Shown piece by piece: positions 53,737 to 60,671 of a stretch of DNA of 60,671 nt. Both the position numbers and the translations under genes were made by a program. Numbering within the stretch: the stretch's first letter is position 1; each line of letters opens with the position of its first letter. Source of the DNA: Pseudomonadota bacterium (lineage in GTDB: Bacteria > Desulfobacterota > Syntrophorhabdia > Syntrophorhabdales > Syntrophorhabdaceae); assembly GCA_026388275.1 (NCBI GenBank), contig JAPLKB010000059.1:92155-152825 (forward strand), in the 5' to 3' direction. Below the pieces are notes generated by a model that saw nothing but the letters and a program-made list of their open reading frames with translations, had not been told where the DNA came from and did no database searches.

Positions 53737-54090
53737 ATGACAGATACATCCAATACCGATGAAGGAAGTATTACCACTATACTTGCTGATGATTTGGAAA
53801 TTAAAGGTACAATAAAGTTCAAAAGCTCTCTCATGATAAAAGGTGTTCTTGAAGGAGAGATTATATCGGATGGATTATTAATTGCCGGGGCTACTGCAAA
53901 GGTCACAGCTACAATCACTACAAAAAACCTCATTTCCCACGGTGAAATCCAGGGAGATGTTACTGCCGGCGAGCAGGTTATTCTGAAAAGCACTGCAGTC
54001 CATAACGGTAATATTACAACACCAAATATTGTCATTGAAAGCGGTACTGTTTTTAATGGTTCATGTATTATGAAAAAAGAACCTGTGTAG
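53737..54090 (+). CDS. Bactofilin 4
   Basis: 117 residues, nearly the same core as bactofilin 3 (TTILADDLEIKGTIKFKSSL, LISHGEIQGDVTAGEQVILK). AAAAGGAGC precedes the ATG. It follows a 214-base spacer that may carry its own promoter. It ends 236 bases before the convergent rpoZ. Confidence 0.9.
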   Translation: MTDTSNTDEGSITTILADDLEIKGTIKFKSSLMIKGVLEGEIISDGLLIAGATAKVTATITTKNLISHGEIQGDVTAGEQVILKSTAVHNGNITTPNIVIESGTVFNGSCIMKKEPV

Positions 54091-54326
54091 GTCCTTAGAC
54101 GCTATTAAGAAAGAGTAATATAAGACAACCTTTTTTACTTTCTTTGTCAAAGATGTTCAATTGCTTTGAGGTGTAATGTTATAAAAGGATGCAGGTCGTT
54201 ATTTATACGTTGAATCGTGTTTTTAGAAACTATAATAGGTTGTTGAAACTCGATATTCTAAATATTTTTCAGAAATATCGTTTTATGTTCAGGATTAATC
54301 AAAGACTAAATGGAAATGGGATTATC

Positions 54327-54566
54327 CTACGGTGCAAAGTTAGATAACTGGTAAGGAACATCTTTATTATCCTGCAGCTCTTTTTTCCCGAAATATACAA
54401 AATTATCTGCAATTTCCCTCAGTGCTGTTACAATCTCTCTATTACTTGATGTTACAAGGGGTTTTGAGCCTTTAGCCAGTTGTTTTGCCCTTTTGGCAGC
54501 CAGATGTACAAGCTCGAAGCGGTTTTCAACCTTTTCCATGCAGTCTTCAACGGTTATCCTTGCCAT
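54327..54566 (-). CDS. rpoZ: RNA polymerase omega subunit
   Basis: 79 residues: [56 protein letters not shown] match omega, the small RNA polymerase assembly subunit that also contributes to ppGpp binding in proteobacteria. It overlaps gmk by 20 bases, the standard gmk-rpoZ order. Confidence 0.95.
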   Translation of the reverse strand: MARITVEDCMEKVENRFELVHLAAKRAKQLAKGSKPLVTSSNREIVTALREIADNFVYFGKKELQDNKDVPYQLSNFAP

Positions 54567-55173
54567 TTTTCTTCCCCTTTACGGTTTCAATAATATGTTT
54601 GAACGTTGTATATGCTTTCTCAAGATTATCATTAATGATAGTATACTCGAAAAGGTATTTTTTATCAATCTCTTCCTGCACCCTTTTCATGCGTATTTCA
54701 ATCTCCTGCTCTTTTCTGAAAGAGAGCCTCTTTATCAATTCATCTTTTGAAGGCGGTTCAATAAACACAAGGCAGGCATCCGGATACTGTTTTTTTACGT
54801 TTAACGCGCCCTTTACATCAATATCGAGTAAAATATCCTTTCCTGTTTCCAGGATCTCCAGAACTTCTTTTTTTGGTGTGCCATAAAAATAACCGTGAAC
54901 ATTTTCCCATTCGAGGAAACTCCCGTTTTCCGCCATCTCCTTAAAGGTTTTTTCATCAATAAAATAGTAATTCTTTCCGTTGACTTCGCCTTTTCTTGCT
55001 CCGCGTGTCGTATAGGAGACAGAAAAAACAGCATTTCTGTTTTTATTCAGGAATCTTTCAATGAGTGTGCTTTTCCCTACCCCGGAAGGTCCGGAAATGA
55101 CAAATAGCTGACCTTTTATTTTGTCTTTTTGTTCCTTGTCTTCTGTACTGCTTACGTCTTTGTCATTCCACAT
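54547..55173 (-). CDS. gmk: Guanylate kinase
   Basis: 208 residues. P-loop GPSGVGKS at 28-35, then [20 protein letters not shown] (GMP-binding), and [20 protein letters not shown]. Converts GMP to GDP. About 20 charged residues precede the family start; an internal start is possible. Overlaps yicC by 11 bases and rpoZ by 20. Confidence 0.95.
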   Translation of the reverse strand: MWNDKDVSSTEDKEQKDKIKGQLFVISGPSGVGKSTLIERFLNKNRNAVFSVSYTTRGARKGEVNGKNYYFIDEKTFKEMAENGSFLEWENVHGYFYGTPKKEVLEILETGKDILLDIDVKGALNVKKQYPDACLVFIEPPSKDELIKRLSFRKEQEIEIRMKRVQEEIDKKYLFEYTIINDNLEKAYTTFKHIIETVKGKKNGKDNR

Positions 55174-56032
55174 TCTGTGCCTGTTCCCTCATCTTTTCTA
55201 TCTCTACCTTTATTTGGACAACCCTTTCATTTATATATAAATCATTTGATTTACTTCCAATAGTATTTGTCTCCCTCACCATTTCCTGAACAATAAAATC
55301 AAGTTTTCTTCCGATAGCATCATCAGACTTTAGCGTATTATTAAAGTTTTCAATGTGTCCCTTCAGCCTTACGATCTCTTCTGAAATATCGAGACGTTCC
55401 ATATAGATTGCCAGTTCCTGCAAAACCCTTACTTCATCTATTGAGGCTGTTTTTATAATTTCCTTAATTCTCTCTTTCAATTTATTTTCATGTGCTTTGA
55501 TAATAAGGGGCCATCTTTTTTCTATTTCTTTGAGATTTTGTGTAATCTTTTTCAGCCTGCCCATTAGATCTTTCTGTATTATCTTTCCTTCTCTAACCCT
55601 CTCCTCATCAAGTTTTTTCAAAAGATTTTCAAAGGGATTTGTAAGAATGTTTTCTGAAATGTTATTGTTTTCCTCGTATGTAATGATATCTCTGAATCCC
55701 AGAATGCTTTCAATCGTTAACTGGCCCTTTAGGCCGAAATTTTTCTTCAACGAGCTCAGCACTTCAAGGTATTGTCTTACGGCATTTTCATTTACCTTAA
55801 GAGTATTGAATTCCCCGTTTGACCTTTCCCATTTTACCGTGATATCTACCTTGCCGCGTTTTACATAGCGCTTTACAATTTCACGTAATTTTTGTTCACC
55901 GGCATAGTCTATCTTGGGAAGTCTCAGGCCTATTTCAAGATACCTGTTGTTAAGCGCCCGCGCCTCACAGTTCAGCCTTCCTTCCTTGAATTCCGTTTCT
56001 ATTTTTGAAAAACCTGTCATGCTTTTAATCAT
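55163..56032 (-). CDS. yicC: YicC family endoribonuclease-like protein
   Basis: 289 residues. The N-terminus (MIKSMTGFSKIETEFKEGRL, then NNRYLEIGLRLP) and the C-terminus (GRKLDFIVQEMVRETNTIGS, KSNDLYINERVVQIKVEIEK) are the diagnostic YicC blocks. E. coli YicC is an RNase that helps degrade the RyhB small RNA. Heads the yicC-gmk-rpoZ group, with 11-base overlap into gmk. Confidence 0.92.
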   Translation of the reverse strand: MIKSMTGFSKIETEFKEGRLNCEARALNNRYLEIGLRLPKIDYAGEQKLREIVKRYVKRGKVDITVKWERSNGEFNTLKVNENAVRQYLEVLSSLKKNFGLKGQLTIESILGFRDIITYEENNNISENILTNPFENLLKKLDEERVREGKIIQKDLMGRLKKITQNLKEIEKRWPLIIKAHENKLKERIKEIIKTASIDEVRVLQELAIYMERLDISEEIVRLKGHIENFNNTLKSDDAIGRKLDFIVQEMVRETNTIGSKSNDLYINERVVQIKVEIEKMREQAQNVE

Positions 56033-56127
56033 TTTAATGTCCTTTTTTATTAGAATAATTCACAGTATATGTTTTACAGCAGGAAGCGGTGTTTTTATCG
56101 TGGACTGTATGTGTGATTGTGGTTACA

Positions 56128-56676
56128 TTACACATTTTTGCGCCCATCTTTACCCATCCTTGTCCGCTCCTTTAAGAGGCTCCTCCACCGGTTGAATACG
56201 GCAATAATCTCTTCGCTTCCATAGTCAGGGTAAGTCCATTCGAGAGATTTATATGTATTGTCCCGGTATATGAGTGTCAAATCTGCAAATACTCCGAAAC
56301 CAAGGTAAATCCTGTGGGCGTACCCTTTTGTTGTAGCAAGTACAATATTTTCAAGAGAGATATACCCCGGGTCAATATTTACAACTCTTTTCCCGTCCGA
56401 CGAGAGTGAGTCTTCTATACTGTTTGTTTTTAATTTTATTCCAGATAGAAGTTCCCTTAGTAAAAGCGGTTTGAAAAGTAGAAAAACACGTGAAAGGTTG
56501 CTTCCCATTTCCTTTTCATAGTAATGTGTATACTTGAAGGGCATAGGAGCCGTTTTTTCAAGTATGCTTCCGATTGTTTCCTGAATGTCTCTTTCCACTT
56601 TTTCTACGTATTGATTATCATTGAATATTATACTCGTAAAAAAATTAACTGGTTTGGGAGTACTTATAATTCCCAT
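56128..56676 (-). CDS. DUF4416 family protein
   Basis: About 182 residues from the ATG at 56676 (GGGAG upstream). GIISTPKPVNFFTSIIFNDN, PFKYTHYYEKEMGSNLSRVF, VVNIDPGYISLENIVLATTK and AHRIYLGFGVFADLTLIYRD match the DUF4416 family, of unknown function, frequent in deltaproteobacteria. Longer starts reach into tlyA. It overlaps tlyA by about 13 bases and lies between tlyA and yicC, so co-transcribed. No catalytic motif is recognised. Confidence 0.8.
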   Translation of the reverse strand: MGIISTPKPVNFFTSIIFNDNQYVEKVERDIQETIGSILEKTAPMPFKYTHYYEKEMGSNLSRVFLLFKPLLLRELLSGIKLKTNSIEDSLSSDGKRVVNIDPGYISLENIVLATTKGYAHRIYLGFGVFADLTLIYRDNTYKSLEWTYPDYGSEEIIAVFNRWRSLLKERTRMGKDGRKNV

Positions 56677-57395
56677 AATATAAAATACTCCCGGTTTTTT
56701 CTTTCTTTTCCACGTGGCGCTTCTATTTCTTTTACAGGTTTTAAGCCAAGTTCTCTGCCGCATGACTTTATATCTTCTATTGCCTTATTTATCTTTTCGA
56801 CATCTTTTACAATGCCGCCCTTACCTACTTCAAACCTTCCAACCTCAAATTGCGGTTTTACAAGTGAGACAATATGACCGTTATTTTTCAAAAGGGGGAT
56901 TGTCACCGGCAGGATTATTTTTAACGAAATGAATGAGACATCGATTGTGATAATATCTACCTGTTCACCGACATCTTCAAATGTGAGATACCTGGCATTG
57001 AAATTTTCTTTTACTACGACTTTTTTGTGTGTCCTTAAGTGTTCATGCAGTTGGTGTGTTCCTGCATCAATAGCGTAAACAATCGATGCACCGTGCTGCA
57101 ACAGGCAATCTGTAAATCCGCCGGTTGATGAACCTATATCAATTGCTTTTTTTTCTTTTACATCTATAGAGAATGCTTCAATTGCTTTCTCGAGCTTTAT
57201 GCCGCCGTAGCTGACGAAAGGTATGGGATTTTTTTTGACCTCTATGAAGATGTCATCACCAATTTTTCTATCCGGTCTCGTTATAAGTTCATTCCCGGCA
57301 TATACCTCTCCTGCCATGATAAGAATTTTTGCCTTTTCCCGTGACGGGGCAAGCCCTTTTTTTGCAAGGAGCACGTCTACCCTTTCTTTAACCAA
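56664..57395 (-). CDS. tlyA: TlyA family S4-domain rRNA methyltransferase
   Basis: 243 residues. An S4 RNA-binding domain (RVDVLLAKKGLAPSREKAKI) is followed by an FtsJ-like methyltransferase fold with motif I IDIGSSTGGFTDCLLQHGAS and the VSFISLKIILPVTIPLLKNN segment. TlyA of mycobacteria 2'-O-methylates 16S and 23S rRNA. It overlaps dxs by 19 bases, a common dxs-tlyA order. Confidence 0.9.
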   Translation of the reverse strand: MVKERVDVLLAKKGLAPSREKAKILIMAGEVYAGNELITRPDRKIGDDIFIEVKKNPIPFVSYGGIKLEKAIEAFSIDVKEKKAIDIGSSTGGFTDCLLQHGASIVYAIDAGTHQLHEHLRTHKKVVVKENFNARYLTFEDVGEQVDIITIDVSFISLKIILPVTIPLLKNNGHIVSLVKPQFEVGRFEVGKGGIVKDVEKINKAIEDIKSCGRELGLKPVKEIEAPRGKERKNREYFILWEL

Positions 57396-59245
57396 TGACG
57401 TATTACCTTCTTAATGCCTTCAACATCAAGGCCTATCTTTCCTCTCAAAGTTTTTTGCATCCCATGGGGCACAAACATGTCAGGTATGCCCAGTATTTTC
57501 AAGGGCACAACTATACCTTCTTCGGAGAGCACCTCCATTATGCTGCTGCCGAATCCTCCCATTACAACATTTTCTTCGACAGTTAATATACTTTTTGCAT
57601 GTTTTGCTGTTTCAATCAGCATTTCCCTGTCTATAGGTTTTATGAAACGTCCGTTTATGACAGTGCAGTGGATGCCTTCTTCTTCTAATTCTTGCGCAGC
57701 AGTCAAAGAAGGGTATACAAGGTTTCCGCAGGCAATGAGTGCAATATCGCTGCCTTCTTTTAATTTTTCCCATGTACCGATGGGAATCTCTTGGAAGGTA
57801 TTTTGGATTTTGGTACCATGTGCCACGCCTCTTGAATACCGGATAGCTACAGGTTTATTATACAGATATGCAGAATAGAGCATTTGCCGCAATTCATTAC
57901 CATCCTTCGGGCTCATGACTACAATACCAGGAATATGTCTGAAATATGTAATATCAAACGCCCCATGATGGGTTGGACCGTCCTGTCCGACAATACCGCT
58001 TCTGTCAACGGCAAATATGACAGGAAGTTCCTGGAGACAAACATCCATTATAATCTGGTCGTATGCCCGCTGGAGAAACGTTGAATATATTGCCACAAAC
58101 GGTTTAAGCCCTCCCAATGCAAGTGCGGCTGCAAATGTAACACCGTGCTGCTCGGCTATACCAATATCGTAAAATCTCTCAGGAAAAAGCTTCGAAAATT
58201 TATCAAGACCCGTACCAAGTCCCATTGCTGCTGTAATGGCCACAATTTTGTCATCCTTTTTAGCAAGTTCTGTAATGGTGTCGCCGAAAATATCCGTATA
58301 GGTCTGGGAACCGGCAGCCGTAGAGGCGCCCGTATCTATCTCAAAGGTTGAGACACCATGGAACTTTGCAGGATCATCCTCTGCATGTGTGTAGCCTTTA
58401 CCTTTTTTTGTAACTGTGTGGATGAGTATTGGGCCTTTAAGCTTTTTGATGTTTTTTAAATTTTCTATGAGATGGGTCAGGTTATGGCCATCAACGGGCC
58501 CGAAATACTGAAACCCGAGTTCCTCAAAAAGCATACCAGGTGTTACAAATCCTTTTACCGCCTCTTCGAGGTGCATTGCTGCCTTATATACCCTGTCACC
58601 GAAAGCCGGTATATTTTTCAGCATTTTTTTAAGCTCTTCCCTGGTGTTGCTTACAAACTCGCCGGTCATAATCCTATTCAGGTAAGACGATAAGGCGCCG
58701 ATATTCTTAGATATTGACATTTCATTGTCGTTAAGGATTACAATGATATCGCTTTTTAAATCCCCGGCATGGTTTAATGCTTCAAAAGACATACCGCCTG
58801 CCAAAGAACCGTCACCTATTACTGTAATAATCTTGTATGACTGTTTAAATTTTTTTCTTGCCTCTGCAAGACCGACAGCAATGGAAATGGAATTACTTGC
58901 ATGGCCTGTATTAAAAACGTCATATGCACTTTCCTGCTTACTTGGAAATCCGCACAATCCATCATCCTGCCTTAGTGTTTCAAATTTATCTCTCCTGCCT
59001 GTGAGGATTTTATGTGCATAACACTGGTGTCCCACATCCCAGATAATCTTGTCTTCAGGTGTATTAAACACATAATGTAGGGCGATGGTAAGCTCAACAA
59101 CGCCGAGGCTGGAAGAAAGATGCCCACCTGTTTGCGAAACAGTATCTATGATGAGTTTACGTATCTCCTCTGAAAGTCGTGTAAGCTCAGGAATGGTTAA
59201 TTTTTTGAGATCTTCAGGGTAATTAATTTTTTCGAGAAACATCAA
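57377..59245 (-). CDS. dxs: 1-deoxy-D-xylulose-5-phosphate synthase
   Basis: 622 residues. GDGSLAGGMSFEALNHAG binds thiamine diphosphate; HLSSSLGVVELTIALHYVFN and DRSGIVGQDGPTHHGAFDIT are family motifs. It makes DXP from pyruvate and glyceraldehyde 3-phosphate, the entry to the MEP isoprenoid pathway. The ATG overlaps the ispA stop by four bases. Confidence 0.97.
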   Translation of the reverse strand: MMFLEKINYPEDLKKLTIPELTRLSEEIRKLIIDTVSQTGGHLSSSLGVVELTIALHYVFNTPEDKIIWDVGHQCYAHKILTGRRDKFETLRQDDGLCGFPSKQESAYDVFNTGHASNSISIAVGLAEARKKFKQSYKIITVIGDGSLAGGMSFEALNHAGDLKSDIIVILNDNEMSISKNIGALSSYLNRIMTGEFVSNTREELKKMLKNIPAFGDRVYKAAMHLEEAVKGFVTPGMLFEELGFQYFGPVDGHNLTHLIENLKNIKKLKGPILIHTVTKKGKGYTHAEDDPAKFHGVSTFEIDTGASTAAGSQTYTDIFGDTITELAKKDDKIVAITAAMGLGTGLDKFSKLFPERFYDIGIAEQHGVTFAAALALGGLKPFVAIYSTFLQRAYDQIIMDVCLQELPVIFAVDRSGIVGQDGPTHHGAFDITYFRHIPGIVVMSPKDGNELRQMLYSAYLYNKPVAIRYSRGVAHGTKIQNTFQEIPIGTWEKLKEGSDIALIACGNLVYPSLTAAQELEEEGIHCTVINGRFIKPIDREMLIETAKHAKSILTVEENVVMGGFGSSIMEVLSEEGIVVPLKILGIPDMFVPHGMQKTLRGKIGLDVEGIKKVIRHWLKKG

Positions 59246-60126
59246 GCAACCCTGTTGCAGATATACCTTGCAAGATCCGAGAGTATTTTTGAATTTTCTC
59301 CCAGGAATTCAACAGATTCTATGGCCTCTTCAATAAGTTGCTCCACCCTTATTTTAGACGCCACGATGCCATAATGTTTTATATAGGTTTGCTTGCCGGA
59401 GTCCTTTTTCAGTCTTTTCCCGACAACCTCTTCATCGCCTTCTGCGTCTAATAGATCATCAGTAATCTGAAAGGCAAGACCTATGGATTCGGCATATTTA
59501 GTAAATTTTTTTAATTCTTTAACCTTTGCTCCCCCTGTTATTGCGCCTATTCGCACAGAGGCTCTGATAAGGGCTGTAGTTTTATGCATATGAATAAAAT
59601 TAAGGATGTTTTTTGTCCCTTCTTTTCCATCATAAAGCACGTCCATGACCTGGCCGCCAACCATACCATTGGCACCGGCCGCCGAAGCAATTTCAAAAAT
59701 AATCTGTTTCAATATCTTTGGGCCAATTCTGTATGTAAAATGGCTGTCGGTCATAATCCTGAAAGCCTCAGTCAGGAGCCCATCACCTGCAAGAACGGCT
59801 ATCGCATCGCCGAATACTTTATGACAGGTGGGTTTACCGCGTCTTATATCATCGTTGTCAATGCTTGGCAGGTCGTCGTGAATAAGGGAATATGTATGTA
59901 TCATTTCAATAGCACAGGCAATAGGGAGAAGATCATCGCTTGCTTTGCCGTTAGCTTCACACACGGCTATGGCGAGTACAGGCCTGAGCCTTTTTCCGCT
60001 GGAGAATAGTGAGTATTCCATGGCATCTCTGAGCATGCCCGGTGTTGTCTGCAAGGATGAAAAGATGTCTTTTAAGACATTATCTACAATAATCCTTTTA
60101 TCGTGAAGGAATGTTCCCAGGTCCAT
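59242..60126 (-). CDS. ispA: Geranylgeranyl/farnesyl diphosphate synthase (polyprenyl synthetase)
   Basis: 294 residues. FARM motif with Asp84, Asp85 and Asp90 (LIHDDLPSIDNDD) and SARM motif (FQITDDLLDAEGDEE) bind magnesium-diphosphate; FSSGKRLRPVL and RRGKPTCHKVFG are IspA-type. Condenses isoprenoid units, most likely to farnesyl diphosphate. Directly after xseB and before dxs, the classic xseB-ispA-dxs cluster. Confidence 0.94.
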   Translation of the reverse strand: MDLGTFLHDKRIIVDNVLKDIFSSLQTTPGMLRDAMEYSLFSSGKRLRPVLAIAVCEANGKASDDLLPIACAIEMIHTYSLIHDDLPSIDNDDIRRGKPTCHKVFGDAIAVLAGDGLLTEAFRIMTDSHFTYRIGPKILKQIIFEIASAAGANGMVGGQVMDVLYDGKEGTKNILNFIHMHKTTALIRASVRIGAITGGAKVKELKKFTKYAESIGLAFQITDDLLDAEGDEEVVGKRLKKDSGKQTYIKHYGIVASKIRVEQLIEEAIESVEFLGENSKILSDLARYICNRVA

Positions 60127-60348
60127 TTATATTTCTTCCTGGAGGAATGACTTCTTTTCTGTTGAGCCGTCTTCTTTTCTTATGAGAATTTCAACCTTCT
60201 TTTCAATTTCATCAAGTCTTTTCGAGAGATCTTTCGTTAAAGAAAGCCCTTCTTTAAAAAGATTCAGCGCCTCATCAAGGGAGATATTACCCTCATCAAG
60301 CGTTTTTACTATGCCTTCGAGTTTTTTAAGTCCTTCTTCAAATTTCAT
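60127..60348 (-). CDS. xseB: Exodeoxyribonuclease VII small subunit
   Basis: 73 residues: KFEEGLKKLEGIVKTLDEGN, ISLDEALNLFKEGLSLTKDL are the XseB signature, a three-helix protein that joins XseA. The stop abuts the ispA ATG. xseA is not in the window, although it might lie beyond the right end only if this cluster were interrupted by the short partial gene there. Confidence 0.93.
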   Translation of the reverse strand: MKFEEGLKKLEGIVKTLDEGNISLDEALNLFKEGLSLTKDLSKRLDEIEKKVEILIRKEDGSTEKKSFLQEEI

Positions 60349-60626
60349 AGCTTGAGTGTCTATTATAAAATTTAAAGCCGGGGTTTTGCAAGCATTTCCA
60401 TTATGGCAAAATGTAATAATATATATCCTTTATATTTCAAGTAGATTCCTATGGGCTAACATCCGTGGTGCTAAAATGGTCCAGCCGTATTTCCGGATAT
60501 TTACCCCAGGCTTACACCGGATGTCCTATTTTAAGACCTTTGCACGGTAATTTACCCTGAAATAGCTTGTAACTATATGATATATATGGTATATTGATGA
60601 TTATCCCACTCCAAGGAGTCATCCTC
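60349..60626. other. Spacer between xseB and the right-end partial gene
   Basis: 278 bases. The left side should hold the xseB promoter (minus). ACATCCG at 60459-60465 and CGGATGT at 60518-60524 are inverted repeats 52 bases apart. A plus-strand promoter candidate is at 60567-60595. No gene is supported. Confidence 0.5.
60567..60595 (+). promoter_or_regulatory. Possible sigma-70 promoter for the right-end gene
   Basis: TTGTAA at 60567-60572, 17 bases, TATATT at 60590-60595, followed by a gene start with AAGGAG at 60627. The spacing is ideal, but the region is very AT-rich. Confidence 0.45.
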
Positions 60627-60671
60627 ATGACAGATAAATTCACCACGCCGAGCTTTGCTGATTATTTCGTC
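60627..60671 (+). CDS. 5' end of an unidentified gene
   Basis: Fifteen codons (MTDKFTTPSFADYFV) run off the window end. CCAAGGAGTC lies before the ATG and a promoter-like pair further up, so the start is credible. A conserved xseA would be expected on the other strand, so this gene interrupts the cluster and may belong to a mobile element; the fragment is too short to tell. Confidence 0.5.
   Translation, partial: MTDKFTTPSFADYFV

Noticed and set aside
54251-54285. Hairpin CGATATT / AATATCG with TTTTA between bactofilin 4 and rpoZ
   Set aside because: The stem is short and AT-only with a 16-base loop; too weak to call a terminator.

Overview
The window (60.7 kb, AT-rich) is a dense chromosomal segment from a flagellated Gram-negative bacterium. 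L- and P-ring flagellar genes (flgH, flgI) and an LptE-like lipoprotein imply an outer membrane. A split ATP synthase operon with paired b' and b subunits and no a or c subunit, a PxxKW cysteine-rich small protein, several bactofilins and a PEP-CTERM tail together suggest a deltaproteobacterium (Desulfobacterota). A syntrophic or anaerobic lineage is possible, but that placement is inference from gene content. I saw no rRNA, tRNA, CRISPR array or complete insertion sequence.

Layout. 1-13467 (+): flagellar late genes: flgF (3' part), flgG, flgA, flgH, flgI, flgJ (rod-binding domain only), then flgM, flgN, flgK, flgL, csrA, fliW, a TPR glycosyltransferase, flagellin, flaG, fliD, fliS. Two sigma-28-type promoters are readable, one before flgM and one before flagellin. 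13642-26749 (+): a sugar-nucleotide and glycosyltransfer island (WlbB/WbpD-like acetyltransferase, Gfo/Idh/MocA dehydrogenase, two DegT aminotransferases, methyltransferase, NAD epimerase, radical SAM protein, CgeB-type and GT2 glycosyltransferases with TPR tails, and an SGNH/methyltransferase/TPR fusion). It probably decorates flagellin or the cell surface. 26958-37334 (+): housekeeping genes xerC-hslV-hslU, argB-argD-argF-argG, leuS, lptE. 37335-38270 (-): rpsT and the PxxKW protein. 38834-45220 (+): atpF'-atpF-atpH-atpA-atpG-atpD-atpC plus a B3/4-domain protein. 45253-48403: modE (-) divergent from modA, modB, modC (+), with a ModE-type operator lying on the modA promoter. 48514-50760 (-): a lipoprotein, a degenerate PEP-CTERM tail, an EF-hand secreted protein and an IclR regulator. 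51092-54090 (+): an M23 peptidase followed by four bactofilins. 54327-60348 (-): rpoZ, gmk, yicC, a DUF4416 gene, tlyA, dxs, ispA-type prenyl synthase, xseB. The last 45 bases start another (+) gene.

How parts work together. FlgM, CsrA, FliW and flagellin sit within 6 kb of each other. The flagellin leader carries a stem-loop with GGA in its loop and a second GGA in the ribosome binding site, which is the architecture expected for FliW-CsrA control of flagellin translation. Three separate proteins fuse glycan-related catalytic domains to TPR repeats, fitting protein-targeted glycosylation. The M23 peptidase plus bactofilins form a likely cell-shape or local-peptidoglycan module.

Most unusual points: the flagellin leader hairpin with an extra strong Shine-Dalgarno and a short overlapping reading frame; the SGNH/methyltransferase/TPR fusion; the PEP-CTERM tail that follows the EF-hand gene in the same frame behind two stop codons; a 9-residue tandem duplication in FliW; and families of self-complementary AT-rich spacer sequences that also intrude into the 5' ends of flagellar genes.
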